A DNA stretch of 64,000 nt from Candidatus Riflebacteria bacterium HGW-Riflebacteria-1 (GCA_002839445.1 PGYB01000004.1:310001-374000), one strand, 5' to 3'; positions 18,760-28,035 are shown, counted from the stretch's first letter. Numbers and translations: made by a program. The notes: a model not told the origin generated them from the letters alone.

Positions 18760-19920
18760 ATGGAAAATCGCCTGATGACTATCGTTTTTATCGATATGCA
18801 GGGCTACACCAAGCGTTCTGCGACGCAAACCATTGATGAAATGAAGCTTTTTCACGATCAGATGTTCAAGTTTGTCTCTGATATTGTGGAACGGCGCGGC
18901 GGCGTCATGGTCAAGACCATGGGTGACGGCTTTATGGTGCGTTTTGATTCGCCGACGAGTGCTGTGCAGACCGGTATCGAGATTCAGAGAAAGCTCGAAA
19001 GCCGCAACGCCCAGATGATGAGCCCCGACAGCATCGTTCGCTTCAGGATAGGCATTAACACAGGCGAAGTCGGTATGGACGAAAGCGGCGACCTCTTTGG
19101 TGACCCGGTCAATATTGCCGCGCGCATTCAGACTTTTGCCGACACCAATGATGTTTTTATCTCTGAGACAACGTATCTGGCGATGAATCGCAACGAGTTT
19201 GGCTCAGTAGATCTTGGTGCCCAGGAACTCAAAAACGCGACGCGCGAGATCAAGATTTATAAGGTTCTCAAAAATGGTTCGCCTGGCGTGACTCTGCCGG
19301 CCGCCAGAAAGCCGGTTCCGGGCAGTTCATCGGCTGCCGCGCTTTCGGATAATCATAAAAAGCTGATAGCTGGTGCTGTTATTGGCGCATTTGTTTTGTG
19401 CACTCTGGTAGCCGGCTACGTTATTGGTGCCCGCAGAAACCGGGCTTTGCCGCCGCAGCCACCGGGGCATATGGGCGAACAAGCTTATCATGAGCCGATT
19501 CTGCCGCTGCCAGGCCAGCCTCACCCGCAGCCCGTAATGTCGCCAGGTATGCAGCCACAACCAGGAATGCCGCAAGGTATGCCGTCACGTGCTGGCAATA
19601 CTCTGTTGACCGCTGATCCTTTCGCGCTGCAGCTTAATATCAATGAACACGAGCGCCGCATTATTGGCGATGTTCAGAGACTGTGCCATGAACGGCAGTT
19701 TAATCGCGCCGAGATTGTCTGTGGTGAGATGGTTTATCGGGTTGGCGATCAGCAGAAGCCAGTATTCGCGCTGCTGCTTTCAGAAGTATTCTGGATGCAG
19801 AAGAAAAGCAGAGACGCTGAACAGCTTTTTGCAAATCTCAGAAATGCCCCGCTTCCTGACGAGGGCAAAAAAAAGCTCGAACTCGCAATTGCCAACATCA
19901 AGCAGCGCCAGCCAAACTAA
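18760..19920 (+). CDS. Class III adenylate cyclase, membrane-anchored
   Basis: 386 aa with AAGGAG upstream of the ATG. The cyclase domain is N-terminal (1-175): metal-binding Asp12 (FIDMQGYT) and Asp56 (KTMGDGF), adenine-selecting Lys52 and Asp115 (FGDPVN), transition-state Asn118 and Arg122 (NIAARI). With this Lys/Asp pair cAMP rather than cGMP is the expected product. A single membrane helix (IAGAVIGAFVLCTLVAGYVIG, ~205-225) is followed by a Pro/Met/Gln-rich stretch and a helical C-terminus. The cyclase-first, membrane-after order is reversed from typical receptor cyclases, leaving a ~160-residue C-terminal part on the other side of the membrane. Confidence 0.9.
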   Translation: MENRLMTIVFIDMQGYTKRSATQTIDEMKLFHDQMFKFVSDIVERRGGVMVKTMGDGFMVRFDSPTSAVQTGIEIQRKLESRNAQMMSPDSIVRFRIGINTGEVGMDESGDLFGDPVNIAARIQTFADTNDVFISETTYLAMNRNEFGSVDLGAQELKNATREIKIYKVLKNGSPGVTLPAARKPVPGSSSAAALSDNHKKLIAGAVIGAFVLCTLVAGYVIGARRNRALPPQPPGHMGEQAYHEPILPLPGQPHPQPVMSPGMQPQPGMPQGMPSRAGNTLLTADPFALQLNINEHERRIIGDVQRLCHERQFNRAEIVCGEMVYRVGDQQKPVFALLLSEVFWMQKKSRDAEQLFANLRNAPLPDEGKKKLELAIANIKQRQPN

Positions 19921-19962
19921 GCTTTTTCACTCAGATGTGCTAAAACGGTTTCCTGCTAAAAG

Positions 19963-19988
19963 CAGAACCGGCCCGAAGGCCGGTTCTG
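19963..19988. terminator. Strong hairpin between convergent genes
   Basis: Eleven-base-pair stem (AGAACCGGCC with GGCCGGTTCT, plus a closing C-G) around a CGAA tetraloop. It lies between the cyclase stop and the iorB stop. The plus side has no T-run; the minus side reads into CTTTTAGC, so it probably ends both transcripts, more weakly than the T-rich ones. Confidence 0.7.
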
Positions 19989-20006
19989 AGCGGTTGTATC
20001 TAATTG

Positions 20007-20582
20007 TCAGGCCAGGTTCCAGCCGGTTTTAAAGGCTTTCAGATTCAGTTCCTGCAGACGTTCGGGCACCATTTTTCTGATCATGTCAGGCCAGATGTCA
20101 GGCTTGATTTCATCGATGCGCCGGGCCAGCACGCCAAGCAGAACAACGTTGAGGCACTTCTGGTTGCCGAGTTCTCTGGCTTTGCCAATGGCGTCGACTG
20201 AAGTCACATCAGCTGATATGGCCGCCAGTGCTTCGGTGATACCGGTCGGATATTTGGCATTGCCAGCTGAAACTGACATTGGCAGAATATTCTGCGCGTT
20301 GCTGATGACCAGCCCGCCCGGTTTGAGATACTCGGTCCAGCGCAGTGCTTCGAGTTCTTCAAAGGCGAGCAGAATGTCACATTCACCTTTTCGAATAATT
20401 GGCGAGCAGATTCGCTCACCAAAACGAACATGGCTGACGACGCTGCCGCCGCGCTGTGCCATGCCGTGAATTTCTGATTTTTTGACGTCAAAGCCGGCTT
20501 CCATGGCGCACTCAGCCAGCAGGTTGCTGGCAAGCAGAGTACCCTGACCACCTACGCCGCACAGTAGAATGTTTTTAGCCAT
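20007..20582 (-). CDS. iorB: Indolepyruvate:ferredoxin oxidoreductase beta subunit
   Basis: 191 aa, usual size. It contains the pyruvate-ferredoxin oxidoreductase gamma-type fold with GVGGQGTLLASNLLAE at the start and KSEIHGMAQRGGSV, typical of IorB. Together with IorA it oxidatively decarboxylates aryl pyruvates from aromatic amino acids to aryl-acetyl-CoA, reducing ferredoxin. It starts 3 nt after the iorA stop, with GGAGG upstream. Oxygen-sensitive enzyme, pointing to anaerobic amino-acid use. Confidence 0.95.
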   Translation of the reverse strand: MAKNILLCGVGGQGTLLASNLLAECAMEAGFDVKKSEIHGMAQRGGSVVSHVRFGERICSPIIRKGECDILLAFEELEALRWTEYLKPGGLVISNAQNILPMSVSAGNAKYPTGITEALAAISADVTSVDAIGKARELGNQKCLNVVLLGVLARRIDEIKPDIWPDMIRKMVPERLQELNLKAFKTGWNLA

Positions 20583-20585
20583 GAC

Positions 20586-22364
20586 TTATGCCTCCTCTTT
20601 CGCCTGAGTGATGGCGCCGGGTTTACATACCGCGGCACAGAGGCCGCAATGAACGCAGAGAGTCCGGTTGATCTGGGTTTTGCCGTCCTGCTGGTTGACT
20701 TCGATTGCCGGGCAGCCGAGTTTCCAGCAGATGCCACATTTTACGCACTTTTCCCGATTGATTGACACGAGGTGCACTTCGGGCTTGTAGTTCTTGAGCA
20801 GAAAGCATGGGCGGCGCGCGATGATTACCGACGGTTCACTTTCTCCGAGAGCCTGCTTCAGCGTTGATTCTACCGCCTTGAGGTCGAACGGATCAACAGT
20901 GTAAACGTTCGTTACGCCGCAGGCATGGCACATGGCTTCAAAATTAAGAACCTTGGCCGGAGCGCCCTTGAGTGTCTGGCCGCTGGCCGGGTTTTGCTGG
21001 TGCCCGGTCATTGCCGTGATCGAGTTGTCGAGAATGATGGTTACATGGCGGCCCTGGTTGTAGACGGTGTCAAGCAGACCGGTGATGCCGGAGTGCATGA
21101 AGGTTGACTCGCCGAGAACCGCGACGAGCTTGCCATGCATTTTGTCTTTCATGGCTTTTTCGATACCCAGAGAATTCGTAATAGAGGCGCCCATGCAGAC
21201 TATGGTATGCATGGCGTTGTGTGGCGCGAAAGCACCGAGGCTGTAACAGCCGATGTCGCCGGTAACTGTGCAATTATGCTTGCGCAGCATGAAAAAGACA
21301 CCGCGATGCGGGCAACCCGGGCAGAGAACCGGCGGTCGCACCGGGATCTCAACTGCCGGCGCTTTGGTAAGCTCTGGCATTGGCTTTTCGATGAATTCTT
21401 TGAGAGACTCATGAATTATATCGGGGTTGAGTTCGCCACAGACTGGTAGCCGGTCTTTGCCTATACAGGCTAAGCCGAGAATTCTGACGGCATTCTCAAT
21501 GAATGGCTCGTTTTCTTCGATAACGATAAGGGTTTCGACAGTTGCGGCAAACTTTTTGATCAGTTCAGTGGGCATGGGAAAGGTCAGCCCGAGCTTGAGG
21601 TAAGACGCATCTGGAAAGACTTCGCGGGCATGGCAGTAGCTGACGCCAGATGAAATAATACCAATGCGTTTGTCGCCGCTTTCGATGCGGTTAAATTCAC
21701 AGTTATTGCCGAATTCGGCGACTTTTTTGAGTCGCTCTTCGACCTTGACGTGCAGGCGTCTGGCGTTGTGCGGCAGAACGCAGTATTTGCTCATGTCGCG
21801 AACAAATTCTCGCTCAGGGGCGGTTTCGCGTTCGCCAAGGCTGACGATGCTCTCTGAATGCGATGTGCGGGTGGTGGTGCGCAGCATGACCGGGGTGTCA
21901 TATTGTTCCGACATTTTGATGGCGGCTACAGTCATGTCTTTGGCTTCCTGGCTGTTGGAAGGCTCAAACATCGGTATCTTCGCCATCAGTGCGTAATAGC
22001 GGTTGTCCTGTTCGTTCTGTGAACTGTGCATTCCCGGGTCATCGGCAGAAACGATCACCAACCCGGCGTTCACTCCGGTGTAGCCCACGGTAAAAAAAGG
22101 ATCGGCGGCTACATTGAGCCCGACATGTTTCTGGGCGCACAAAGATCTGGCGCCGCCGTAGCAGGCGCCGATAACGGTTTCCATGGCAGTCTTTTCATTG
22201 ACCGACCACTGGGCATCGATTTCGGCGTAGGTTCCGCAATACTCAAGAATCTCGGTTGATGGAGTTCCCGGGTAAGCCGCTGCGAATCTGACGCCGGCTT
22301 CCCAGGCGCCTCTGGCAATGGCAGCATTTCCTGAGAGAAATGCCCGGTTTGCTGATTGCTTCAT
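20586..22364 (-). CDS. iorA: Indolepyruvate:ferredoxin oxidoreductase alpha subunit
   Basis: 592 aa from the ATG at 22364 (AAGGAG 6 nt upstream; the GTG at 22382 overlaps that site and is less likely). An N-terminal pyrimidine-binding domain (AAYPGTPSTEI) is followed by the thiamine diphosphate domain with GDIGCYSLG. Two [4Fe-4S] ferredoxin motifs are at the C-terminus (CVKCGICWKLGCP and CVHCGLCAAVCKP). The second Cys group of the first cluster is spaced CxxxC rather than CxxxCP-standard, as in other IorA. It forms the catalytic core with IorB. Confidence 0.96.
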   Translation of the reverse strand: MKQSANRAFLSGNAAIARGAWEAGVRFAAAYPGTPSTEILEYCGTYAEIDAQWSVNEKTAMETVIGACYGGARSLCAQKHVGLNVAADPFFTVGYTGVNAGLVIVSADDPGMHSSQNEQDNRYYALMAKIPMFEPSNSQEAKDMTVAAIKMSEQYDTPVMLRTTTRTSHSESIVSLGERETAPEREFVRDMSKYCVLPHNARRLHVKVEERLKKVAEFGNNCEFNRIESGDKRIGIISSGVSYCHAREVFPDASYLKLGLTFPMPTELIKKFAATVETLIVIEENEPFIENAVRILGLACIGKDRLPVCGELNPDIIHESLKEFIEKPMPELTKAPAVEIPVRPPVLCPGCPHRGVFFMLRKHNCTVTGDIGCYSLGAFAPHNAMHTIVCMGASITNSLGIEKAMKDKMHGKLVAVLGESTFMHSGITGLLDTVYNQGRHVTIILDNSITAMTGHQQNPASGQTLKGAPAKVLNFEAMCHACGVTNVYTVDPFDLKAVESTLKQALGESEPSVIIARRPCFLLKNYKPEVHLVSINREKCVKCGICWKLGCPAIEVNQQDGKTQINRTLCVHCGLCAAVCKPGAITQAKEEA

Positions 22365-22401
22365 TCCCTTCTCCTTTGGCACATAATTTTTTGCTCAAAA
22401 A

Positions 22402-22410
22402 AGTATAGCA
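22402..22410 (-). promoter_or_regulatory. Extended -10 promoter for iorAB
   Basis: Minus-strand TGC followed directly by TATACT (22407-22402), an extended -10 element; no good -35 is seen. It predicts a ~31 nt leader before the iorA ATG at 22364. Confidence 0.55.
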
Positions 22411-22482
22411 TAAAAATAGAATTCGGGCTTGCAGCGCCGGCAAAAAGAAGATAAGATCAAAAAAAACGCAGGAGCAGCTAAC

Positions 22483-23490
22483 ATGAAGATTCTGGTCACT
22501 GGCGCCGCCGGTTTTATTGGGTTTCATCTCAGCATTTATCTGTTGAAGCGGGGCGACGATGTCGTTGGTCTCGACAATCTCAATGACTATTACGACGTAA
22601 AGCTGAAAACTGATCGTCTCGACATTTTGCGCAACCACCAGAATTTTGTTTTCATCAAGGCCGACCTCAACGACCGCGCCGCCATTGATCAGGCTTTTGT
22701 CGATCATCATTTTGACCGGGTCATCAACCTGGCTGCTCAGGCCGGGGTTCGCTACAGCATCGAAAATCCTCGCGCCTACATTGATGCCAACATAGTCGGC
22801 TTCATGAATATTCTCGAAGCCTGCCGCCATAACAAGATCGAGCACCTGGTCTACGCGTCATCGAGCTCTGTTTATGGCTCCAACACCCACATGCCTTTTT
22901 CCATTCATCATAATGTCGATCATCCGGTTTCGCTATACGCCGCTACCAAAAAGGCTAATGAGCTGATGGCGCACACCTATGCCCACTTATACGGCCTGCC
23001 AGTTACCGGTTTGCGTTTCTTTACCGTTTATGGGCCATGGGGCCGCCCGGATATGGCACTGTTTCTGTTTACCAGAGCCATTATTGAAGGCAAACCGATC
23101 CAGGTTTTCAATAACGGCAAGATGCAGCGCGACTTTACTTACATCGACGATATCGTCGAGGGCATAGTCCGGGTGTGCGACCGGGTTGCCGCGCCAGATG
23201 AATCCTGGAACGGTGATCAGCCTGATCCGGCAAGCAGTCGGGCGCCTTATCGGCTTTACAACATTGGCAATAACAAGCCGGTTGAATTGCTCAAGTTTAT
23301 CGAAATCGTCGAAAAGAAGATCGGCAAAAAGGCGGTTATGGAAATGTTGCCGATGCAGCCTGGCGATGTGCCGGCCACCTGCGCTGATGTCGACGACCTG
23401 ATGCGCGATACCGGGTTCGCTCCCAACACCGCTCTCGAAATCGGTGTTTCACGCTTTATCGACTGGTTCAGAGGCTATTACCATCTCTGA
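22483..23490 (+). CDS. NAD-dependent nucleotide-sugar epimerase, UDP-glucuronate 4-epimerase-like
   Basis: 335 aa from the ATG at 22483 (CAGGAG upstream); an upstream in-frame start adds 18 unlikely residues. The Rossmann motif GAAGFIGFH is at the N-terminus. The catalytic SSSSVYG and YAATK (YxxxK) are in place, as is the [15 protein letters not shown] block shared by UDP-glucuronate 4-epimerases. It would supply UDP-galacturonate for surface polysaccharide or LPS. UDP-glucose or other 4-epimerases are alternatives. It is divergent from iorA and convergent with the PAS/GAF gene. Confidence 0.9.
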   Translation: MKILVTGAAGFIGFHLSIYLLKRGDDVVGLDNLNDYYDVKLKTDRLDILRNHQNFVFIKADLNDRAAIDQAFVDHHFDRVINLAAQAGVRYSIENPRAYIDANIVGFMNILEACRHNKIEHLVYASSSSVYGSNTHMPFSIHHNVDHPVSLYAATKKANELMAHTYAHLYGLPVTGLRFFTVYGPWGRPDMALFLFTRAIIEGKPIQVFNNGKMQRDFTYIDDIVEGIVRVCDRVAAPDESWNGDQPDPASSRAPYRLYNIGNNKPVELLKFIEIVEKKIGKKAVMEMLPMQPGDVPATCADVDDLMRDTGFAPNTALEIGVSRFIDWFRGYYHL

Positions 23491-23553
23491 TTCTGTTAGC
23501 TTCGCGATCATGGCGCGTCACGCAATTGATGCCCGCGCGCTGGCGTTAATTCC

Positions 23554-25992
23554 TTAAGCCGACAGATTCTCGTGATAGAAGCTTTCCCACACCTCTTTTT
23601 CTTCATTGAGTGTGAAAAGCGCGAGGCGGTCACGCAGCAGCTTAACGCAGAATTCGGTTATTGTTTCGTCTGGCGCGATTGAATCACTGGTGTAATAGGT
23701 CATCGCCACTCCAAACAGCCGGTTATCATGCATCAGCGGGTATGCTGTGCAGGTTGAATCGTCTTCCTGCTGCTCAAGAGTCGCTTTGTGCCGTGGATTT
23801 TTCTGAACCATCTGCATAAGCTCGAGTTCGGCCTGGCTGAGTATGAGCTGACGCGATCGATCTACCCGGCAGGTTATTTCGGCGCTGCTGTCATTGTGAA
23901 AGCGCACCAGCATGATATCTCTGAGCTGAGTGATTTTGGCAAACTCGCAGAGGATCTTGAAAAATGGCTGCTCTTCTTCGGCCGGCCGCGAAAATACCAT
24001 GGCTTTTATGCTGTCGAGCTGGGTATAGAGCCGGGTAATGCTTTTATGCATGCGATCATTCTTGCTCTGGGAGTCGCGAAAGGCGATTGCATTCTTGATC
24101 GCGGCTGAGGCGTGCTTAAGATAGTAGCTGACCATGTTTATGGTCGTTTCAGAGCTTTCTTCCTGGCCAAATTTTTCGAGCATCATCATGCCGAGGACCT
24201 TTCCCTGGTGCCTGATCGGAATGTAAGCGGTAAGCCGATGCATCGAACCGTTGGTAATCTCCATCGTAGCAGACTTCTCTGGTGTGATCTGGGCACTTAT
24301 CATTACCGGGCGACCTTCATCCAGCACCGGGTTGAGCGCGTCAGGGTTATTGCGGGGAATATCGAGAAGTCGCGGCGAAGCAGTTCTGATGTCGAGAATT
24401 TCTGAGCGTCTGTTCAAGTTGTCTTCGGCCTTGAAGATGTGCAGGCAGGTGTTGTCTATTTTAAAAAGTTCGCGTGCACGTTTTTCGATAAGTGTGGTAA
24501 GGCCTTCAAGCTCTGTGCAGACATTTACCAGCTCAGAAATTTCGTCGAGAATAATCTGCTTGTACTGCAGTTCTGATGTCAGCTGATCGTTGGTTGCTTT
24601 AAGCGCGGCCAGCTCATTCATCAGGCTTGCCACCTGATTGGCAGTGTTGCTTTCTTCGGCTTTCAATGCTTTGATCTTGTGACTGAGCAACTCGATTTCA
24701 ACAGCACGATCATTAGCCAGTTTCTGCATTTCTTCGAAAAGGCGGTGATTGTCACGGTTTTCCAGAGAAACCTTCTCAAAGCTGCTCTGCAGCTCAGTTA
24801 GTTCCTTTTTCAATGCTTCGAGGTGAGTTTTGATGAAGATTTCTTCGCTGCGGTCGTCAAAGATCGCCAGAATGCGGGTCTGGTTATCGCAGTCTCTGAA
24901 TGAGCTTATTCTTGCATTAAAGATGTGCTCGGTTCCTTCGCGCGATCGAATCTTGATTTTCTCAAGTGTGCGCCGGCTTCCGCTGGTGATGACCGCCTGA
25001 ATCACATAGGCCATACCGTATTGTTCAAGCTCCGGAAAAGACTGCAGCAGGTTCTTGTCGACGAGATCGGCTGAAAAGACACCGCTTTTATCGACCTTGA
25101 TTTTTTCAACCCGCCCGGCCGCGTCGGCGATAAGCCAGGCACAACTGGTCTGTTCGGATGCCAGTGTTGAAGATATCGCCCTGGTATTGCTTTTATAGAG
25201 CATGTCGTTGAGAAAGAATATTCTCTCTTTGAAGACGAGTGTCAGCTTGTGGGCAAGATATGCGGTAGCACTCAAGCCGGTGGTAACGACAATCGCGTTG
25301 GAAAGAACCCAGCCAGAGTTCTGACTGAGGTCACCGTAAAGGGGTGGGTAAAATTTGATGTGAGGAATAAACTGGTATTTGATCAGCATGCTGAGCATGG
25401 TCCACGCCATAACTGTCAGCGAAGCGTAAATAGCGCCGGATCTAAAGCCCATTACTGCGCCAGCAACAGTTATCGGCACCACACTCAGAAACATCATCGG
25501 GCTTTCGGTTGTCCCGGTGTATCTGGTCAGCAGCATGATAATCAGCAGGTCGCCAATTACCTGTGTGTGCATGACATTGTTGATCGAAAAAATGTTGAAC
25601 GCGATGTCTTTGAGAGATTCCAGCATCATCATGTAGAGAACCGCGCAGACCCTTGCGCCGGCCGCCGGAATCTGCAGTATTCCCAGCAGGCCACGGCTTT
25701 TGATTCGGGAAAAGGCCGTGGCGGTGACCTTTAACAGCAGCTTTCTCAGGCTGCTCATGCCGTGCGTCAACATCATATGCCGCGAAAGCAGCGAAAAATG
25801 CAGCGTGTAGAATACGTTTAGAACAGCCAGCAGACAGCATAAGACATATATTGGCTCGATTCTGAAGCTCATGCCCAGCAGATTTAGACTGATCAGGCTG
25901 AACCCGAAAATTATCGGAATACTCGCCCAACGCAAGGTGATCAGGCCGCGGGCGATCTGCAGTTCTCTTATTCCAGAGCGATTTTCAATCAT
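23554..25992 (-). CDS. Membrane sensor with PAS, coiled coil and two GAF domains, no output domain
   Basis: 812 aa; AGGAG lies upstream of the ATG. The N-terminal ~260 residues hold about six membrane helices (LITLRWASIPIIFGFSLISL, VLSNAIVVTTGLSATAYLA and others). A PAS-like region follows (~280-385, CAWLIADAAGRV...ILAIFDDRSE), then a long coiled coil (~390-475) and two GAF-like domains (~480-640 and ~675-800). No histidine kinase, GGDEF, cyclase or phosphatase motif is seen. It may pass a signal by protein contact, or be a degenerate sensor kinase. Confidence 0.85.
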   Translation of the reverse strand: MIENRSGIRELQIARGLITLRWASIPIIFGFSLISLNLLGMSFRIEPIYVLCCLLAVLNVFYTLHFSLLSRHMMLTHGMSSLRKLLLKVTATAFSRIKSRGLLGILQIPAAGARVCAVLYMMMLESLKDIAFNIFSINNVMHTQVIGDLLIIMLLTRYTGTTESPMMFLSVVPITVAGAVMGFRSGAIYASLTVMAWTMLSMLIKYQFIPHIKFYPPLYGDLSQNSGWVLSNAIVVTTGLSATAYLAHKLTLVFKERIFFLNDMLYKSNTRAISSTLASEQTSCAWLIADAAGRVEKIKVDKSGVFSADLVDKNLLQSFPELEQYGMAYVIQAVITSGSRRTLEKIKIRSREGTEHIFNARISSFRDCDNQTRILAIFDDRSEEIFIKTHLEALKKELTELQSSFEKVSLENRDNHRLFEEMQKLANDRAVEIELLSHKIKALKAEESNTANQVASLMNELAALKATNDQLTSELQYKQIILDEISELVNVCTELEGLTTLIEKRARELFKIDNTCLHIFKAEDNLNRRSEILDIRTASPRLLDIPRNNPDALNPVLDEGRPVMISAQITPEKSATMEITNGSMHRLTAYIPIRHQGKVLGMMMLEKFGQEESSETTINMVSYYLKHASAAIKNAIAFRDSQSKNDRMHKSITRLYTQLDSIKAMVFSRPAEEEQPFFKILCEFAKITQLRDIMLVRFHNDSSAEITCRVDRSRQLILSQAELELMQMVQKNPRHKATLEQQEDDSTCTAYPLMHDNRLFGVAMTYYTSDSIAPDETITEFCVKLLRDRLALFTLNEEKEVWESFYHENLSA

Positions 25993-26069
25993 ATTATCTC
26001 CTGAACTTACTACAAATACAGTTCAGCAGAATTATCGGCAGGTCAATGATTTTTGATAAGTGTTATCGT

Positions 26070-26086
26070 ATTATGCGCGGCATAAT
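26070..26086. promoter_or_regulatory. Perfect palindrome upstream of the PAS/GAF gene
   Basis: ATTATGC-GCG-GCATAAT: two 7-bp arms around 3 bp. It is 78 bp upstream of the PAS/GAF start. It could be an operator or the edge of the neighbouring repeat element. Confidence 0.4.
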
Positions 26087-26108
26087 CGGCATCAAACCGT
26101 TATCCTGC

Positions 26109-26161
26109 GCGCAGTCGCAGAATCCAGATTGGCAACAGAGACATGGATTCTGCGACTTCGC
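26109..26161. repeat. Intergenic inverted repeat, possible REP/MITE-like element
   Basis: Arms GTCGCAGAATCCA (26114-26126) and TGGATTCTGCGAC (26144-26156) are perfect inverted copies, separated by 17 bp, and pairing continues with one mismatch to 26109 and 26161. A further partial copy of the arm (GCAGAATGACAG) follows at about 26172. The pattern resembles short dispersed palindromic elements; only one copy is in this window, so dispersal is unproven. Confidence 0.55.
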
Positions 26162-26314
26162 TTTGCTACGTGCAGAATGACAGAGATATGGCACAGAGAA
26201 TTCTCAAACAAGGATTCGTCATGCCTGTGTCCGGTCACAAAACATCTTGTATGATGCTGGTTTGAATGCTCACAGAATTGCTGTATAAGCAGTCGTATGC
26301 CTGCCAGTCTTAAA

Positions 26315-27931
26315 CTATGGCTGTTGTGGCAGGTCGAAATTTTTGATCTGGCTGCCGGATGCGGCAATAATAGCCAGAAGCTCTGAGCGCCCGCGGCTCG
26401 AAGCAAGATAAAGTTGCCAGCGTTGTTTTAAGCTCTCTTTGCCAGCCTTTTGCATACCTGGCAGCTCGGCGTAATTGCTCAGCTCATTTGTTTGCCTGCC
26501 ATCAGAAATCGGCGACCAGCCTTTCTGCAGGAGGCCACGCAGTTCAAAAGGAGGAAGGCTGCTGACGCCGGCGATGCCGATCTTTAGCGTGTCTATTGGT
26601 TCGCTGATCAGGCCTTTCTCTACGAGGTTATTATAGATGTGGTTGCGCAGCCGGGCCAGGTTGCCGCTTACTTCTTCTGCCGCGCATGAGAAAACGACTT
26701 TAAGCAGGCCATGATCGAGGGTCAGCGTTAGTGGCATCATCGAAAAAGACCTGTCTTTGAGATCCTGGTGGATCTCTTTTATCATACTCCGGTTGTCGCC
26801 GCCAATCGCGATGGTAATATCGCAGATATTACCTCCGTCTGACTGCCGGCCAGCAGCAAAGTCTGGAAAAAAGCCGCTTGAAAAGCTCAGGTGGTGCTGA
26901 AAGCTCTCGGGCATACAGATTTCGGCCGGCTTGTGCTCGGGATGCACCGGAAATATGGCTTTGACAACCGGGTCATCATTGTCGATTGAACTGCGCCAGT
27001 GCTGCAACCAGCCTGAAAACATGGCTCTTTTGCCGAGATCACGCTGGTCGTCGGCCATAATTTCGCTCATGGAAAGGCTGAAAGCCTGCCAGTCTGCCGG
27101 TGCATCTCTGCCGAGTCTGAAATTTTCAATCTGCCTGAACTTTGCCATGCTTTCGGCAAGCTGTTCTTCGTTGCCCGAAAGATAAACAACCAGTTTAAGG
27201 GTTGCATCGCCATAAATGATTTCATATTTGAGCTGTGAGTCGAGACCTGCTTCTCTGATAAACTTCTCACCGAGATATTTCGCGGTAAAGAAGGCCTGGA
27301 TACTGGCCTCCGGCCAGGCAAACACCGTGTAAACGGTTGGCAAAACGCCCGGCAGGGTGTTGCTGCCCTGGTCGCCATTACTCATGCCGGAATAAACAGA
27401 TGCAAGTGTCGCGGCGGCCATATGCAGTTCAGCAGTATGGGCGGCGAGATTTCGCGTCAGAGCCACGCTGACTGGTTTGTGTAAAGAGTTTTTTGCCTGC
27501 TCAGTAGAATACAGCAGGTCATGCAGGTAATCGGCAAACTCGTTGCTGTGCCGGTCTTTTTGCAGGATTGCCGGCATTTCGGCCTGCAGTGCTGCAAGCA
27601 GCTTTTTGCATATCCCGGCTGCTTTTGCCGGGTCGTCAAAGTGTAACAACGAAAACTGAACGCCGCAGAGGCTGTGACTGGCTGACCACATGCTGCCGCT
27701 CTGGCTGATCTGCTCTTCGATGCCGAATTTCGGTGATTTGACAGTGGCGACAATCAGGTTGTAAAGGTCGCTGGCGCGGTTGCAGCGTTTAACAATCGGC
27801 GGGTCGAAGGTAATAACTACTGAATCGAGTCTGTCAATGGTATTGCTGTCTTGTGCAGACGCCCCGGTTCCTGGAAAAATAGCCAGGACAGCGATCAGCA
27901 GACAAGTCAGCAGACAGGTAAATGTTCTCAT
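26315..27931 (-). CDS. Secreted protein of unknown function, possibly degenerate M16-like
   Basis: 538 aa from the ATG at 27931, which opens a clear signal peptide (LLTCLLIAVLAIFPGTGASA). A longer in-frame start at 28021 would put 30 residues in front and is disfavoured. Not confidently recognised. It has two similar halves, with patterns such as TLKLVVYLSGNEEQLAESM and LKIGIAGVSSLPPFELRGL that recall the alpha/beta repeats of M16 (insulinase-type) peptidases, but no HxxEH zinc motif. The extended -10 box TGGTATAAT lies only 6 nt before the ATG. It is divergent from the DGK1-like gene. Confidence 0.8.
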   Translation of the reverse strand: MRTFTCLLTCLLIAVLAIFPGTGASAQDSNTIDRLDSVVITFDPPIVKRCNRASDLYNLIVATVKSPKFGIEEQISQSGSMWSASHSLCGVQFSLLHFDDPAKAAGICKKLLAALQAEMPAILQKDRHSNEFADYLHDLLYSTEQAKNSLHKPVSVALTRNLAAHTAELHMAAATLASVYSGMSNGDQGSNTLPGVLPTVYTVFAWPEASIQAFFTAKYLGEKFIREAGLDSQLKYEIIYGDATLKLVVYLSGNEEQLAESMAKFRQIENFRLGRDAPADWQAFSLSMSEIMADDQRDLGKRAMFSGWLQHWRSSIDNDDPVVKAIFPVHPEHKPAEICMPESFQHHLSFSSGFFPDFAAGRQSDGGNICDITIAIGGDNRSMIKEIHQDLKDRSFSMMPLTLTLDHGLLKVVFSCAAEEVSGNLARLRNHIYNNLVEKGLISEPIDTLKIGIAGVSSLPPFELRGLLQKGWSPISDGRQTNELSNYAELPGMQKAGKESLKQRWQLYLASSRGRSELLAIIAASGSQIKNFDLPQQP

Positions 27932-27937
27932 GCGCAA

Positions 27938-27946
27938 ATTATACCA
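27938..27946 (-). promoter_or_regulatory. Extended -10 promoter abutting the start codon
   Basis: Minus-strand TGG-TATAAT (27946-27938). The first base of the ATG at 27931 is 7 nt past the -10 box, where transcription normally starts. No ribosome site is visible, so the mRNA may be leaderless. Confidence 0.6.
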
Positions 27947-28035
27947 CATGATCATCACGAGTGCAGCAAAGCTGTACCGTAAAATTTGCTCGCGGCTTTG
28001 CGCCGGCATAAGATTTGTCAACGCCGAAGTTGAGC

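Larger units (their letters stand above)
25993..26314. other. 322-bp gene-free region with palindromes
   Basis: No convincing gene is found here. It holds the upstream region of the PAS/GAF gene, a 17-bp palindrome at 26070-26086 and a larger inverted repeat at 26109-26161. A short frame at 26060-26254 crosses the repeat and has no ribosome site, so it is not called. Confidence 0.6.
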
